NCBI GenBank assembly: GCA_046152925.1
Contig: JBJXFX010000089.1
Span: 1-18,143, forward strand
Reading direction: 5' to 3'
Length of the DNA stretch: 18,143 nt
Source of the DNA: CAMAUF01 sp046152925
Lineage (GTDB): Bacteria; Chloroflexota; Dehalococcoidia; Tepidiformales; Tepidiformaceae
The notes beneath the pieces were generated by a model. It did not search any database, was not told the origin of the DNA, and was given only the letters and a program-made list of their open reading frames with translations. Made by a program: the position numbers and the translations under genes. Shown piece after piece: positions 1 to 6,087 of the stretch (position 1 is its first letter; each line of letters opens with the position of its first letter).

Positions 1-65
1 CTCGGGAAACGCCCGAAGCAGACGGGGGACTTGGTGACCCTTCCCATGCCAGCTATGCTGAAGAA

Positions 66-266
66 ATGGAAGCTTCGACTACCGTCGCCGTCCGGGATGC
101 CGTTGACCCCCGGATCCAGCGACTTCGAGAATTGTGCGCGGGCGAGGGCTTGCCCGAACAGACGTGGGAGCCTCCTGGCCGCCCACTCGGGATCACGATT
201 GACGTGACGAATACCGGCCGCCTCCTGGCACTGCTGGATGAGCTGGAACGGGAAGATGCTTCTTGA
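66..266 (+). CDS. VapB-like antitoxin (start uncertain, may begin left of the window)
   Basis: This 66-residue acidic protein would bind and neutralise the PIN toxin encoded immediately downstream. Its C-terminal half (GITIDVTNTGRLLALLDELE, residues 43-62) resembles the toxin-wrapping tail of VapB-type antitoxins that precede this class of PIN toxin. I see no clear DNA-binding domain in residues 1-35. The frame stays open from ATG 66 back to the window edge at position 3, and no good Shine-Dalgarno precedes ATG 66, so the true start may be upstream and the DNA-binding part missing. Its stop (264-266) overlaps the toxin start (256) by 11 bases, as in toxin-antitoxin operons. The assignment rests mostly on gene order and the tail; the family call is tentative. 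Confidence 0.6.
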   Translation: MEASTTVAVRDAVDPRIQRLRELCAGEGLPEQTWEPPGRPLGITIDVTNTGRLLALLDELEREDAS

Positions 267-681
267 TGTCAACGTGCTCGTGTACTGGTCCGATTCGACG
301 AGTCCGCTCCACGAGGTCGTGCGACGCCTGATCCACCAGGCCGACGAGGCAGGGGATGCGATCGGCGTGCCATGGATCACCGTCTTGGGTTGGCTGCGGG
401 TCGTCACGAACCCGAAGATTCCGCGGTCAATCCCCATGGCCGACGGCATAGACGATGTCGGCCGACTACTAGCCCGAGACACCGTCTGGCACCCTCAGGC
501 GGGCCCGCGGCACTGGGAGATCCTGAGCCGACTCGTAGCCGATGCTCAACTCAGCGGCGGAGGTATCACCGATGCCCACCTCGCAGCCCTCGCAATCGAA
601 CACGACCTCATGCTCGTCTCCTTCGATCGCGGTTTCGGCCGGTTCGCAGGCCTCCGCTGGTTCAATCCCGCGACCCCCTGA
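256..681 (+). CDS. VapC-like PIN-domain ribonuclease toxin
   Basis: This 141-residue PIN-domain protein is probably the ribonuclease toxin of a type II toxin-antitoxin pair. I chose ATG 256 over the upstream in-frame ATG 238 because PIN toxins open with MLLDVNVLVY and because this gives the usual short overlap with the antitoxin. Visible acidic metal-site candidates are D4 (LLDVNVLVY), D106 (GITDAHLAALAIEH) and D124 (LVSFDRGFGRF). The mid-chain acid of many VapCs is not obvious: the equivalent stretch reads PWITVLGWLRVVTNP. PRHWEI at 84-89 and GLRWFNP at the C-terminus match a common VapC subfamily of about 140 residues. The length is full and I see no frameshift. Leu codons such as CTT and TTG are more mixed than in the neighbouring genes, which hints at transfer. 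Confidence 0.85.
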   Translation: MLLDVNVLVYWSDSTSPLHEVVRRLIHQADEAGDAIGVPWITVLGWLRVVTNPKIPRSIPMADGIDDVGRLLARDTVWHPQAGPRHWEILSRLVADAQLSGGGITDAHLAALAIEHDLMLVSFDRGFGRFAGLRWFNPATP

Positions 682-686
682 TCTGG

Positions 687-692
687 TAGGCT
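687..692 (+). promoter_or_regulatory. putative -10 box TAGGCT for the crotonase gene
   Basis: TAGGCT lies 30 bases before ATG 723 in the context TGGTAGGCTC. No convincing -35 hexamer lies 16-18 bases upstream. The same TAnnnT pattern recurs before most gene blocks in this window, which is the main support. A CCGGAG ribosome-binding site follows at 709-714, 8 bases before the start codon. Confidence 0.45.
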
Positions 693-722
693 CACCGGCA
701 CTCACCCTCCGGAGTCCCCGCC

Positions 723-1505
723 ATGTCCAACGTCCTCGAAATCGACCGCGATGGCGCCGTCGCCGTCGTCACGATGAACCGGCCCGACGCCCTCAACGCC
801 CTCAGCCCGGAGCTCCTCGATGGCCTCGCCGCGACCATGAAAGAGCTCGCCGAAGACACGAGCGTGCGCTGCGTCATGATCACCGGCGCCGGCCGCGCGT
901 TTTCGGCGGGCGGCGACGTCAAGGGCATGGCTGGGCGCGCGACCGCCGGCGCCGCCCGCCCCGGCTCGCTCCGCGACCAAGAGGAGACGAGCCGCCTCCT
1001 CTATGAAATGCCGAAGCCGACGATCGCCGCGATCAACGGCCACGCCGTCGGCGCGGGCCTCAGCATCGCCCTGTCCGCCGACATCCGCGTCGCCTCGGAC
1101 CGCGCGAAGCTCGGCACGGCCTTTGCCCGCGTCGGCTTCAGCGGCGATTTCGGCGGCACCTGGCTCCTCCAACGGCTCGTCGGCCCTTCGAAGGCGAAGG
1201 AGCTCTACTTCCTCGCCGAGATCATGGACGCGCAGCAGGCGCTCGCCCTGGGCCTCGTCTCCAGGGTCGTCCCACACGACGACCTGATGAGCGAGGCGAT
1301 GACCCTCGCCAAGCGCCTCGCCGACGGCCCGACGCTCGCCTATGCCCGGATGAAGGAGAACTTCACCTTCGGGGCGACGAACGCCTTTGGCGACGCGCTC
1401 ACCCAGGAGGCGCGCAACATGGAAGCGAGCCGGCACACCGACGACCACAAGAACGCCGCCCGCGCATTCGTTGAAAAGCGCGAGCCGACGTTCGCGGGCA
1501 GGTAA
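723..1505 (+). CDS. enoyl-CoA hydratase/isomerase (crotonase) family protein
   Basis: This 260-residue crotonase-fold enzyme acts on an acyl-CoA thioester in the cytoplasm. The CoA oxyanion-hole segments are AFSAGGDV (59-66) and GHAVGAG (106-112). Of the two hydratase glutamates, the first is replaced: the aligned stretch reads TAFARVGFSGDFGGTW. An acid near the second remains (E160 in SKAKELYF), and D142 in SGDFGGTW sits where PaaG-type isomerases and 4-chlorobenzoyl-CoA dehalogenases carry a catalytic Asp. A double-bond isomerase or ring-modifying role is therefore as likely as hydration. ATG 723 has CCGGAG 8 bases upstream. A P450 gene follows after 93 bases with its own promoter candidate. 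The family is certain; the substrate is unknown. Confidence 0.92.
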   Translation: MSNVLEIDRDGAVAVVTMNRPDALNALSPELLDGLAATMKELAEDTSVRCVMITGAGRAFSAGGDVKGMAGRATAGAARPGSLRDQEETSRLLYEMPKPTIAAINGHAVGAGLSIALSADIRVASDRAKLGTAFARVGFSGDFGGTWLLQRLVGPSKAKELYFLAEIMDAQQALALGLVSRVVPHDDLMSEAMTLAKRLADGPTLAYARMKENFTFGATNAFGDALTQEARNMEASRHTDDHKNAARAFVEKREPTFAGR

Positions 1506-1545
1506 GGGTGTATCCCAGCGGATAGCGGCGCTCTCCGTGATCGGC

Positions 1546-1551
1546 TACGAT
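1546..1551 (+). promoter_or_regulatory. putative -10 box TACGAT for the first P450 gene
   Basis: TACGAT in the context CGGCTACGATCC lies 47 bases upstream of ATG 1599 in the crotonase-P450 gap. No -35 box is recognisable. Transcription would start near 1558, just ahead of the palindrome at 1564-1578. Confidence 0.4.
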
Positions 1552-1563
1552 CCGCCAGGAAAC

Positions 1564-1578
1564 CCGAACGCCGTTCGG
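1564..1578. promoter_or_regulatory. perfect 15-bp palindrome upstream of the first P450 (operator or short terminator)
   Basis: CCGAACG C CGTTCGG is a perfect 7+1+7 dyad between the putative -10 box and the strong GGGGGGACC ribosome-binding region of the P450. Its position just after the expected transcription start suits a repressor operator. As RNA it could form only a 6-bp stem with a GCC loop. The following ATTTTC gives a weak resemblance to an intrinsic terminator of the crotonase transcript. I favour an operator, but the evidence is positional only. Confidence 0.4.
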
Positions 1579-1598
1579 ATTTTCGCTAAGGGGGGACC

Positions 1599-2837
1599 AT
1601 GAGCGCCGAAGCCGCGACAACGCCACCTGCCATGCAGGTCGGCCTGGCCGCCACATCCTTTGACCCCGGTTTCCGGGAAAACCCGCACGAAATCCTCGAT
1701 AAACTCCGCGAAAGCGGCGCCGTCGTCCAGGACACCGTCATCCGGCGATACCTCGTGTCCCAAGCGGAGGCGGTCGAGGCCGTCCTCCGCGACCGCGAGC
1801 TCTGCGTCGACCCACGCAAGGCGCCGCCCGACTCGTTCCTCCGCATGCTGAACCGCAACGCCGACGAACAGCCCCAGGGCACCCAGAGCATGCTCTTCCT
1901 CGACCCGCCCGACCACGACCGCCTCCGCGGCCTCGTGAACAAGGCGTTCACCCCGAAAGCGGTGGACCGCATGGCCCCGCGCATCCAGGAGATCGCCGAC
2001 GAACTCCTGGATAAGCTCGCGGCCAAGCCCGGCTTCGACCTGATCGCCGAGTTCTCCGCCCCGCTCCCCACCATCGTGATCGCCGAGATGCTGGGCGTGG
2101 ACCCGAAAGACCAGGCGCGGTTCAAGGCCTGGTCCGACGCGATCATCATCAGCTTCAACCCGCTGATGAACGACGAGCAGCGCAAGGCGCTCGAAGCGGC
2201 GCGCGACGAGATGAACGCCTACCTCCGCCACGTCATCGCAGAGCGGCGCGCCAGCCCCAGAGAAGACCTGATCAGCGGCATGGTCGCCGCCGAAGAGGCA
2301 GGCGACTTCCTCTCGGACGACGAGATTGTCACGATGATCAGCCTGCTCTTGCTCGCCGGGAACCTGACGACCACCGACCTCATCGGGAACGGCGTGCTCG
2401 CCCTGCTGAAGAACCCGGAGCAACTTCAGAAGCTCCGCGACGACCCTTCGCTGATCACGAACGCCGTCGAAGAGATGCTCCGCTTCGACCCGCCGGTCAC
2501 GCAGAGCGGCCGGATCGTGGTCAAAGACACGAGCGTGGCGGGGTGCCCGATCCCGGCGGGTTCGTCTATTTCGCCCCTATTGCTCGCGGCCAACCACGAC
2601 CCGGCCTTCAACCCGGACCCCCACCGCTTCGACATCACACGCGCCCAGGTGAGCCACGTGAGCTTCGGCGGCGGCCGCCGCTACTGTCTCGGCGCACCGT
2701 TGGCCCGGCTGGAGGCGCGGATCGCCGTCCTCAGCCTCGTCCAGCGGATCCCCAACCTGCGCCTGGCGGAACAGAAGCTCGAGTACCGCGCCATCCCCGC
2801 GTTCCGGGGCCTCGCCCGCCTGGACGTGCTCACCTAA
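1599..2837 (+). CDS. cytochrome P450
   Basis: This 412-residue soluble bacterial cytochrome P450 is a heme-thiolate monooxygenase. The heme ligand is C363 in FGGGRRYCLGAPLARLEA (357-373). The K-helix ExxR is EEMLR (E292, R295). The C-helix HDRLRGLVNKAF (106-117) offers heme-propionate contacts. The I-helix reads LLLLAGNLTTTDLIGNG: the threonines are present (T257-T259) but L256 replaces the acid of the usual AGxE/DTT motif. The length is normal and there is no membrane anchor, as in class I bacterial P450s. ATG 1599 follows a strong AAGGGGGGACC ribosome-binding region. No ferredoxin or ferredoxin reductase lies in the window, so the redox partner must be elsewhere. The substrate cannot be read from the sequence; the acyl-CoA enzyme upstream is the only contextual hint. 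Confidence 0.95.
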   Translation: MSAEAATTPPAMQVGLAATSFDPGFRENPHEILDKLRESGAVVQDTVIRRYLVSQAEAVEAVLRDRELCVDPRKAPPDSFLRMLNRNADEQPQGTQSMLFLDPPDHDRLRGLVNKAFTPKAVDRMAPRIQEIADELLDKLAAKPGFDLIAEFSAPLPTIVIAEMLGVDPKDQARFKAWSDAIIISFNPLMNDEQRKALEAARDEMNAYLRHVIAERRASPREDLISGMVAAEEAGDFLSDDEIVTMISLLLLAGNLTTTDLIGNGVLALLKNPEQLQKLRDDPSLITNAVEEMLRFDPPVTQSGRIVVKDTSVAGCPIPAGSSISPLLLAANHDPAFNPDPHRFDITRAQVSHVSFGGGRRYCLGAPLARLEARIAVLSLVQRIPNLRLAEQKLEYRAIPAFRGLARLDVLT

Positions 2838-2851
2838 ACGGGACACGCCGT

Positions 2852-2869
2852 CCTCCGCTACCGTGGAGG
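2852..2869 (+). promoter_or_regulatory. hairpin overlapping a putative -10 box (TACCGT) at the queG start
   Basis: CCTCCGC TACC GTGGAGG forms a 7-bp stem (one G-T pair) with a TACC loop, ending one base before GTG 2871. TACCGT (2859-2864) fits the local -10 pattern and would place the transcript start at about the start codon, giving a leaderless mRNA. GGAGG (2865-2869) is too close to the GTG to serve as a normal Shine-Dalgarno. If the gene is instead read from an upstream promoter, the hairpin would bury GGAGG. The two readings are not separable from sequence. Confidence 0.4.
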
Positions 2870-2870
2870 C

Positions 2871-4055
2871 GTGGACATCACTGCCCAAGTCAAAGCCCTC
2901 TGCGCCGCGGAGGGCTTTCTTGTGTCACGCATCGCCCGGGCGGCCAACCCGCCCGAGGTCCTCGCCGCGGCCCAGGCGGCCTCCGCCGAAGGACGCGTCG
3001 ACGGGCTCGCCTGGATGACGCCGGCCTGGCTGGAGCGGGCGACGGACCCGACGGCCTTTCTCCCCGGCGCCCAGTCGGTGATCCTCGTCGCCCTCGCGAC
3101 GACGCGCTCCGCCGCGACGCCGGTCGAAGGCCCAACTCGCGGCCGCGTCGCGGCCTACGCTGTTGGCCGTGACTACCACCGCGTCTTTGAGAAGAAGCTC
3201 CGCCGCTTGGCCGCCCGGCTCCGCGCCGACTTCGACGCGGAGGCGCGCCCCACGGTCGACTACGGCCCCCTCCTCGAACGTCCGCTCGCCGCCCAGGCAG
3301 GGATGGGCTGGCTCGGGAAATCGACGATGCTGCTCGTGCCTGGAATCGGGCCTTGGACACTGCTCGGGGCTGTCGCGACGACACTCGCCCTCGAACCGGA
3401 CGCCCCGCTCAAGAAGTCGTGCGGCGCCTGCGTGCGCTGCGTCGACGCCTGCCCAACGGGTGCGCTCTTGCCAGACGGCCAACTGGATGCCCGGCTCTGC
3501 ATCAGCTACCACACGATCGAGAACCGCGGCTCCATCCCGCGCGAGCTCCGTCCCAAGTTCGGCGACTGGCTGTTCGGCTGCGACGCGTGTCTCACCTCCT
3601 GCCCGGTCGGCCGGGGCGACCACCATCCCCACCGGGACTTCGAACCACGGACGCCCGACGACGCCTTCCCAACCGCCGCCTCCATCCTGGAGATCGACGC
3701 AGAGACGTTCACCGAGCGCTTCCGGGGCCGGGCGATCGCGCGCGCCAAGCGCGAGGGCCTCGCCCGCAACGCCTGCATCGTGCTCGGCAATACGGGGACG
3801 GAGGACGACCTCCCAACCCTGATTCACGCCCTGACGCACGATACCGCCCTCGTGCGAGGCCACGCGGCCTGGGCGACCGCCGCCCTCGCTTCTCGCCTCA
3901 AGCCTGGGGCGCGGGCCTCCGCCCGCGAAGCGCTTGCGTCGCGCATCCCGATTGAAGAGGATCCGGGCGCCCGCGAGGAGATCGCCGCCGCACTCGCGGA
4001 CATGGACCGACACGCACCCTTCGATAAGAGAGAAATCGATGGCCATCGCAGCTGA
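2871..4055 (+). CDS. queG: epoxyqueuosine reductase QueG
   Basis: This cobalamin-dependent iron-sulfur enzyme performs the last step of queuosine synthesis, reducing epoxyqueuosine in the wobble position of tRNA. The 394 residues show the N-terminal DUF1730-type region, the catalytic Asp D130 in VDYGPLLERPLA, and GMGWLGKSTMLL (144-155). The two [4Fe-4S] motifs are CGACVRCVDACPTGAL (C184, C187, C190, C194) and GCDACLTSCPVGRG (C237, C240, C244), plus C210 in LCISYHTIEN; all eight expected cysteines are present. A C-terminal HEAT-like segment (about 298-345) is also typical. GTG 2871 is the only plausible start. The last 17 bases overlap the next gene, suggesting co-translation. No other queuosine gene is visible here. 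Confidence 0.95.
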   Translation: MDITAQVKALCAAEGFLVSRIARAANPPEVLAAAQAASAEGRVDGLAWMTPAWLERATDPTAFLPGAQSVILVALATTRSAATPVEGPTRGRVAAYAVGRDYHRVFEKKLRRLAARLRADFDAEARPTVDYGPLLERPLAAQAGMGWLGKSTMLLVPGIGPWTLLGAVATTLALEPDAPLKKSCGACVRCVDACPTGALLPDGQLDARLCISYHTIENRGSIPRELRPKFGDWLFGCDACLTSCPVGRGDHHPHRDFEPRTPDDAFPTAASILEIDAETFTERFRGRAIARAKREGLARNACIVLGNTGTEDDLPTLIHALTHDTALVRGHAAWATAALASRLKPGARASAREALASRIPIEEDPGAREEIAAALADMDRHAPFDKREIDGHRS

Positions 4056-4518
4056 ATTGACCCTCCTCGAACGCCGCCGGGTGGAGGCTGGCGTCCTCAT
4101 CCCGATGATCCGCGCTTTTCAGGCCGCCTTTGGAGTCGGAGAAGCGAACGCAATCGCGGCCGACGTGATCCGCACACTCGCGCGCGACCAGGGCGCCGCC
4201 ATCCGCGAGCGCGCGAACATCCAAACGATGGGCGACCTCCAACAGCGGATGGCCAAGGGGCCGATCTCAGAGGGCTCCCTGATCGTCGACGTCGTTGAGC
4301 AAGACGAGGAGCGCGTCGGCTTCAACGTCACCCGCTGCAAGTTCAAGGAGATGTACGAAGAGATGGGCGCAGGCGACCTGGGCTTCCTCCTCTCCTGCAA
4401 CCGCGACTTCGCCTCGTTCGAGGCGATGGCGCCGAACCTCGCTTTCAGCCGGACGCAGACGCGGATGGAGGGCGCAGATTTCTGCGATTTCCGCTATCGG
4501 CTGCGTCCGGAATCCTGA
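4039..4518 (+). CDS. L-2-amino-thiazoline-4-carboxylic acid hydrolase-like protein
   Basis: This 159-residue protein matches, from memory of the family, the L-2-amino-thiazoline-4-carboxylate hydrolase family, whose characterised member opens the thiazoline ring on the route to L-cysteine. Visible family features are VTRCKFKEMYEEMGAGDLG (98-116) with C100, FLLSCNRDFASFEAMAPNL (116-134) with C120, and TRMEGADFCDFRY (141-153) with C149. The N-terminus is helical. I chose ATG 4039 because the longer upstream extension is Arg/Ser/Pro-rich and reads queG out of frame; AAGAG lies 9 bases ahead. It overlaps queG by 17 bases. Many members are annotated only by homology and may act on other substrates, so the reaction here is uncertain. 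The link with queG is unexplained. Confidence 0.75.
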   Translation: MAIAAELTLLERRRVEAGVLIPMIRAFQAAFGVGEANAIAADVIRTLARDQGAAIRERANIQTMGDLQQRMAKGPISEGSLIVDVVEQDEERVGFNVTRCKFKEMYEEMGAGDLGFLLSCNRDFASFEAMAPNLAFSRTQTRMEGADFCDFRYRLRPES

Positions 4519-4585
4519 TCGCTGGCGCCCGTAGGTCAACGAGGCTTTCTCTTCCCACCTAGCTCACAGAATCGCCCCCCAGGAT

Positions 4586-4602
4586 CCTGAGCGTAGTGAA
4601 GG
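4586..4602 (+). repeat. possible dispersed-repeat core CCTGAGCGTAGTGAAGG
   Basis: This 17-base core closely resembles a family of CCTGAGCG(A/T)AGT(C)GAAGG-like short repeats that I recall from many bacterial intergenic regions. It lies in the 98-base gap before the YceI gene, immediately upstream of the ribosome-binding site GGTGGAGG. Only one copy was noticed in this window, so repeat status depends on counting it genome-wide. The rest of the gap (4519-4585) shows no clear promoter. Confidence 0.35.
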
Positions 4603-4616
4603 TGGAGGTGTAGTTG

Positions 4617-5396
4617 ATGAAGCTCAACCTGAAGACCATTGTGGGCGGCCTTGCGGGGCTCGCCGTGCTCTTAATCGGCGGGTTCGCGCTCTGGTTTTTC
4701 GTCATCCGTGAGGATGGGCCCGAAGAAGTGTCGACAGCCGGGGCGCTCGATGCGCTCGACAAGGCGAGCGCCACCGCGACGGCCGCCGCAACCGGCACCT
4801 CGGCCGCAACGGCCGCAGCAAGCCCAACGGCGGCCGCCACGAATGCCGCGGCCGCGAGCCCCGGCGTCAACGGCACCTGGACGGTCGACAACTCGGTGCA
4901 ATCGTTTGTCGGTTACCGCGTCAAGGAAGAGCTCGCCAACATCGGCGGCGTCACGGCCGTCGGGCGCACCGCTGCCGTCAAGGGCACGGTGACCATCGCC
5001 GCGAACAAGGCGACCGCCGGCACGATCACCGCGGACATGGCCCAGCTGAAGAGCAATGAATCCTTCCGCGATGGCCAGCTCCGGAACCAGGGGATCGAGT
5101 ACGGCAAGTTCCCGACCTCCGAGTTCAAGCTCACCGGCCCGGTCGACCTGCCGGCGAGCGTCGAGTCGGGCGAGACCGTGAAGGTGACGCTCAAGGGTGA
5201 ACTCACACTGCATGGCGTGACCAAGGCCGTCGAAGTCCCGACGGAGGTCACGCTCAAGGGCGGCGTCCTCGTCGTCGTCGGCCAAATCCCGATCCTGTTC
5301 GCCGACTACGCCATCGCCAAGCCGACGGCGCCGCGCGTCGTCGGGATGGAAGACAACGGGGTCATGGAGCTCCAACTCTTCTTCAAGAAGAGCTGA
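4617..5396 (+). CDS. membrane-anchored YceI-family lipid-binding-like protein
   Basis: This 259-residue protein is probably exported and tethered to the membrane. Residues 8-31 form one hydrophobic segment (TIVGGLAGLAVLLIGGFALW), followed by a low-complexity Ala/Thr linker at about 45-83. Residues 86-259 form a YceI domain, a lipocalin-like barrel known to bind isoprenoid chains. Typical motifs are TWTVDNSVQSFVGYRV, RDGQLRN, FPTSEFKLTG and GELTLHGVTKAVEVP. I chose ATG 4617 over TTG 4614 because GGAGG (4604-4608) is 8 bases away. The segment lacks a lipobox cysteine, so it is an uncleaved anchor rather than a lipoprotein. An intrinsic terminator follows, suggesting a single-gene unit. The ligand is unknown. 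Confidence 0.9.
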   Translation: MKLNLKTIVGGLAGLAVLLIGGFALWFFVIREDGPEEVSTAGALDALDKASATATAAATGTSAATAAASPTAAATNAAAASPGVNGTWTVDNSVQSFVGYRVKEELANIGGVTAVGRTAAVKGTVTIAANKATAGTITADMAQLKSNESFRDGQLRNQGIEYGKFPTSEFKLTGPVDLPASVESGETVKVTLKGELTLHGVTKAVEVPTEVTLKGGVLVVVGQIPILFADYAIAKPTAPRVVGMEDNGVMELQLFFKKS

Positions 5397-5427
5397 CCGT
5401 TCCCCGCACGGCCAGCTTCGCGCCCAA

Positions 5428-5463
5428 GGCAGCCCCAGTTCGCTGGGGCTGTCTTCGTCTTCA
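5428..5463 (+). terminator. intrinsic terminator after the YceI gene
   Basis: GGCAGCCCCAG pairs with CTGGGGCTGTC in an 11-bp stem (one G-T pair) around a TTCG loop at 5439-5442, followed by TTCGTCTTC. This is the only canonical stem plus pyrimidine-tail terminator I found in the window. It starts 31 bases after the YceI stop. Confidence 0.85.
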
Positions 5464-5494
5464 GCGCCGATCGCCTGCACGCGGATGGAGGCGT

Positions 5495-5517
5495 CCGCCG
5501 AGCCGGCGGCGTAGGAT
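5495..5517 (+). promoter_or_regulatory. palindrome plus -10 box (TAGGAT) upstream of the VOC gene
   Basis: CCGCCG AGC CGGCGG (5495-5509) is a perfect 6+3+6 dyad directly abutting the -10 candidate TAGGAT (5512-5517), 38 bases before GTG 5556. A dyad in the promoter spacer would suit a repressor site. GC-rich palindromes arise easily by chance at this base composition, so confidence is low. Confidence 0.35.
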
Positions 5518-5555
5518 CGCCCTCGAGCCCCGCCCCAGGGCCAGGAGACGCCACC

Positions 5556-6080
5556 GTGACGATCGCCATCGACCCAGAGTTGCTCAGCCGCCTCCCGAGC
5601 GAGTTCGACCACCTCGGCTTCGTCTGGAAGGACATCGAGGCCGCGGCGAAGCGCTTCGAGCGCCTCCTCGGCGTCCGTTTCACACCTCCGGGCCCAGGCA
5701 GCGCCTTCCCGGTCAACCGCCCGAGTGGCACGCAGCTGCTTGAAATGCGCGCCGCGCACGCCCAGTTCGGCCCAATCAAACTTGAGTTCGTCCAGCCGCT
5801 TGGCCCATCGATCTACTCGGAACACATCGAGCGCTATGGCGAGGGCCTGCACCACGTCGGCTTCGATACGAAGCACATCGACCAGTTCCTCGCCCGCTAC
5901 GAGGAGCTTGGCGTCATCCCGGCGATGTTTGGCGAGTTCGGCTCGACCGAAGACCCGTCGACATTCGCCTACTTCGACACGCTGACCGAGCTCGGGGTGT
6001 TGACGGAAGTCGTGGACTTCAGCCCAACCGTCCGCGCCCGGCTGGATGCCGCTCGCGCCCAAGCCGCCCAGGGCCGCTGA
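5556..6080 (+). CDS. VOC (glyoxalase/bleomycin-resistance/methylmalonyl-CoA epimerase-like) family protein
   Basis: This 174-residue protein has the paired beta-alpha-beta-beta-beta modules of the vicinal oxygen chelate superfamily. Candidate metal ligands follow the H-E-H-E pattern: H19 in FDHLGF, E77 in IKLEFVQP, H100 in LHHVGF and E151 in LTEVVDF. The arrangement and length resemble methylmalonyl-CoA epimerase and related glyoxalase-like proteins, but I cannot assign the reaction. GTG 5556 is preceded by AGGAGA at 5543-5548, 7 bases away. It has its own promoter candidate and is convergent with the SnoaL-like gene, with only 7 bases between the stops and no terminator. A role in acyl-CoA or small-molecule catabolism is an inference from its neighbours. 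Confidence 0.88.
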   Translation: MTIAIDPELLSRLPSEFDHLGFVWKDIEAAAKRFERLLGVRFTPPGPGSAFPVNRPSGTQLLEMRAAHAQFGPIKLEFVQPLGPSIYSEHIERYGEGLHHVGFDTKHIDQFLARYEELGVIPAMFGEFGSTEDPSTFAYFDTLTELGVLTEVVDFSPTVRARLDAARAQAAQGR

Positions 6081-6087
6081 TCCCGAC

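Noticed and set aside
1564..1584. Intrinsic terminator for the crotonase gene
   Set aside because: The stem is only 6 bp as RNA, the T-run is short and interrupted, and it lies downstream of the likely P450 promoter, so an operator is preferred.
4671..6062. 463-codon antisense frame across the YceI and VOC genes
   Set aside because: It spans two well-supported genes plus an intergenic terminator and promoter and shows only shadow composition.
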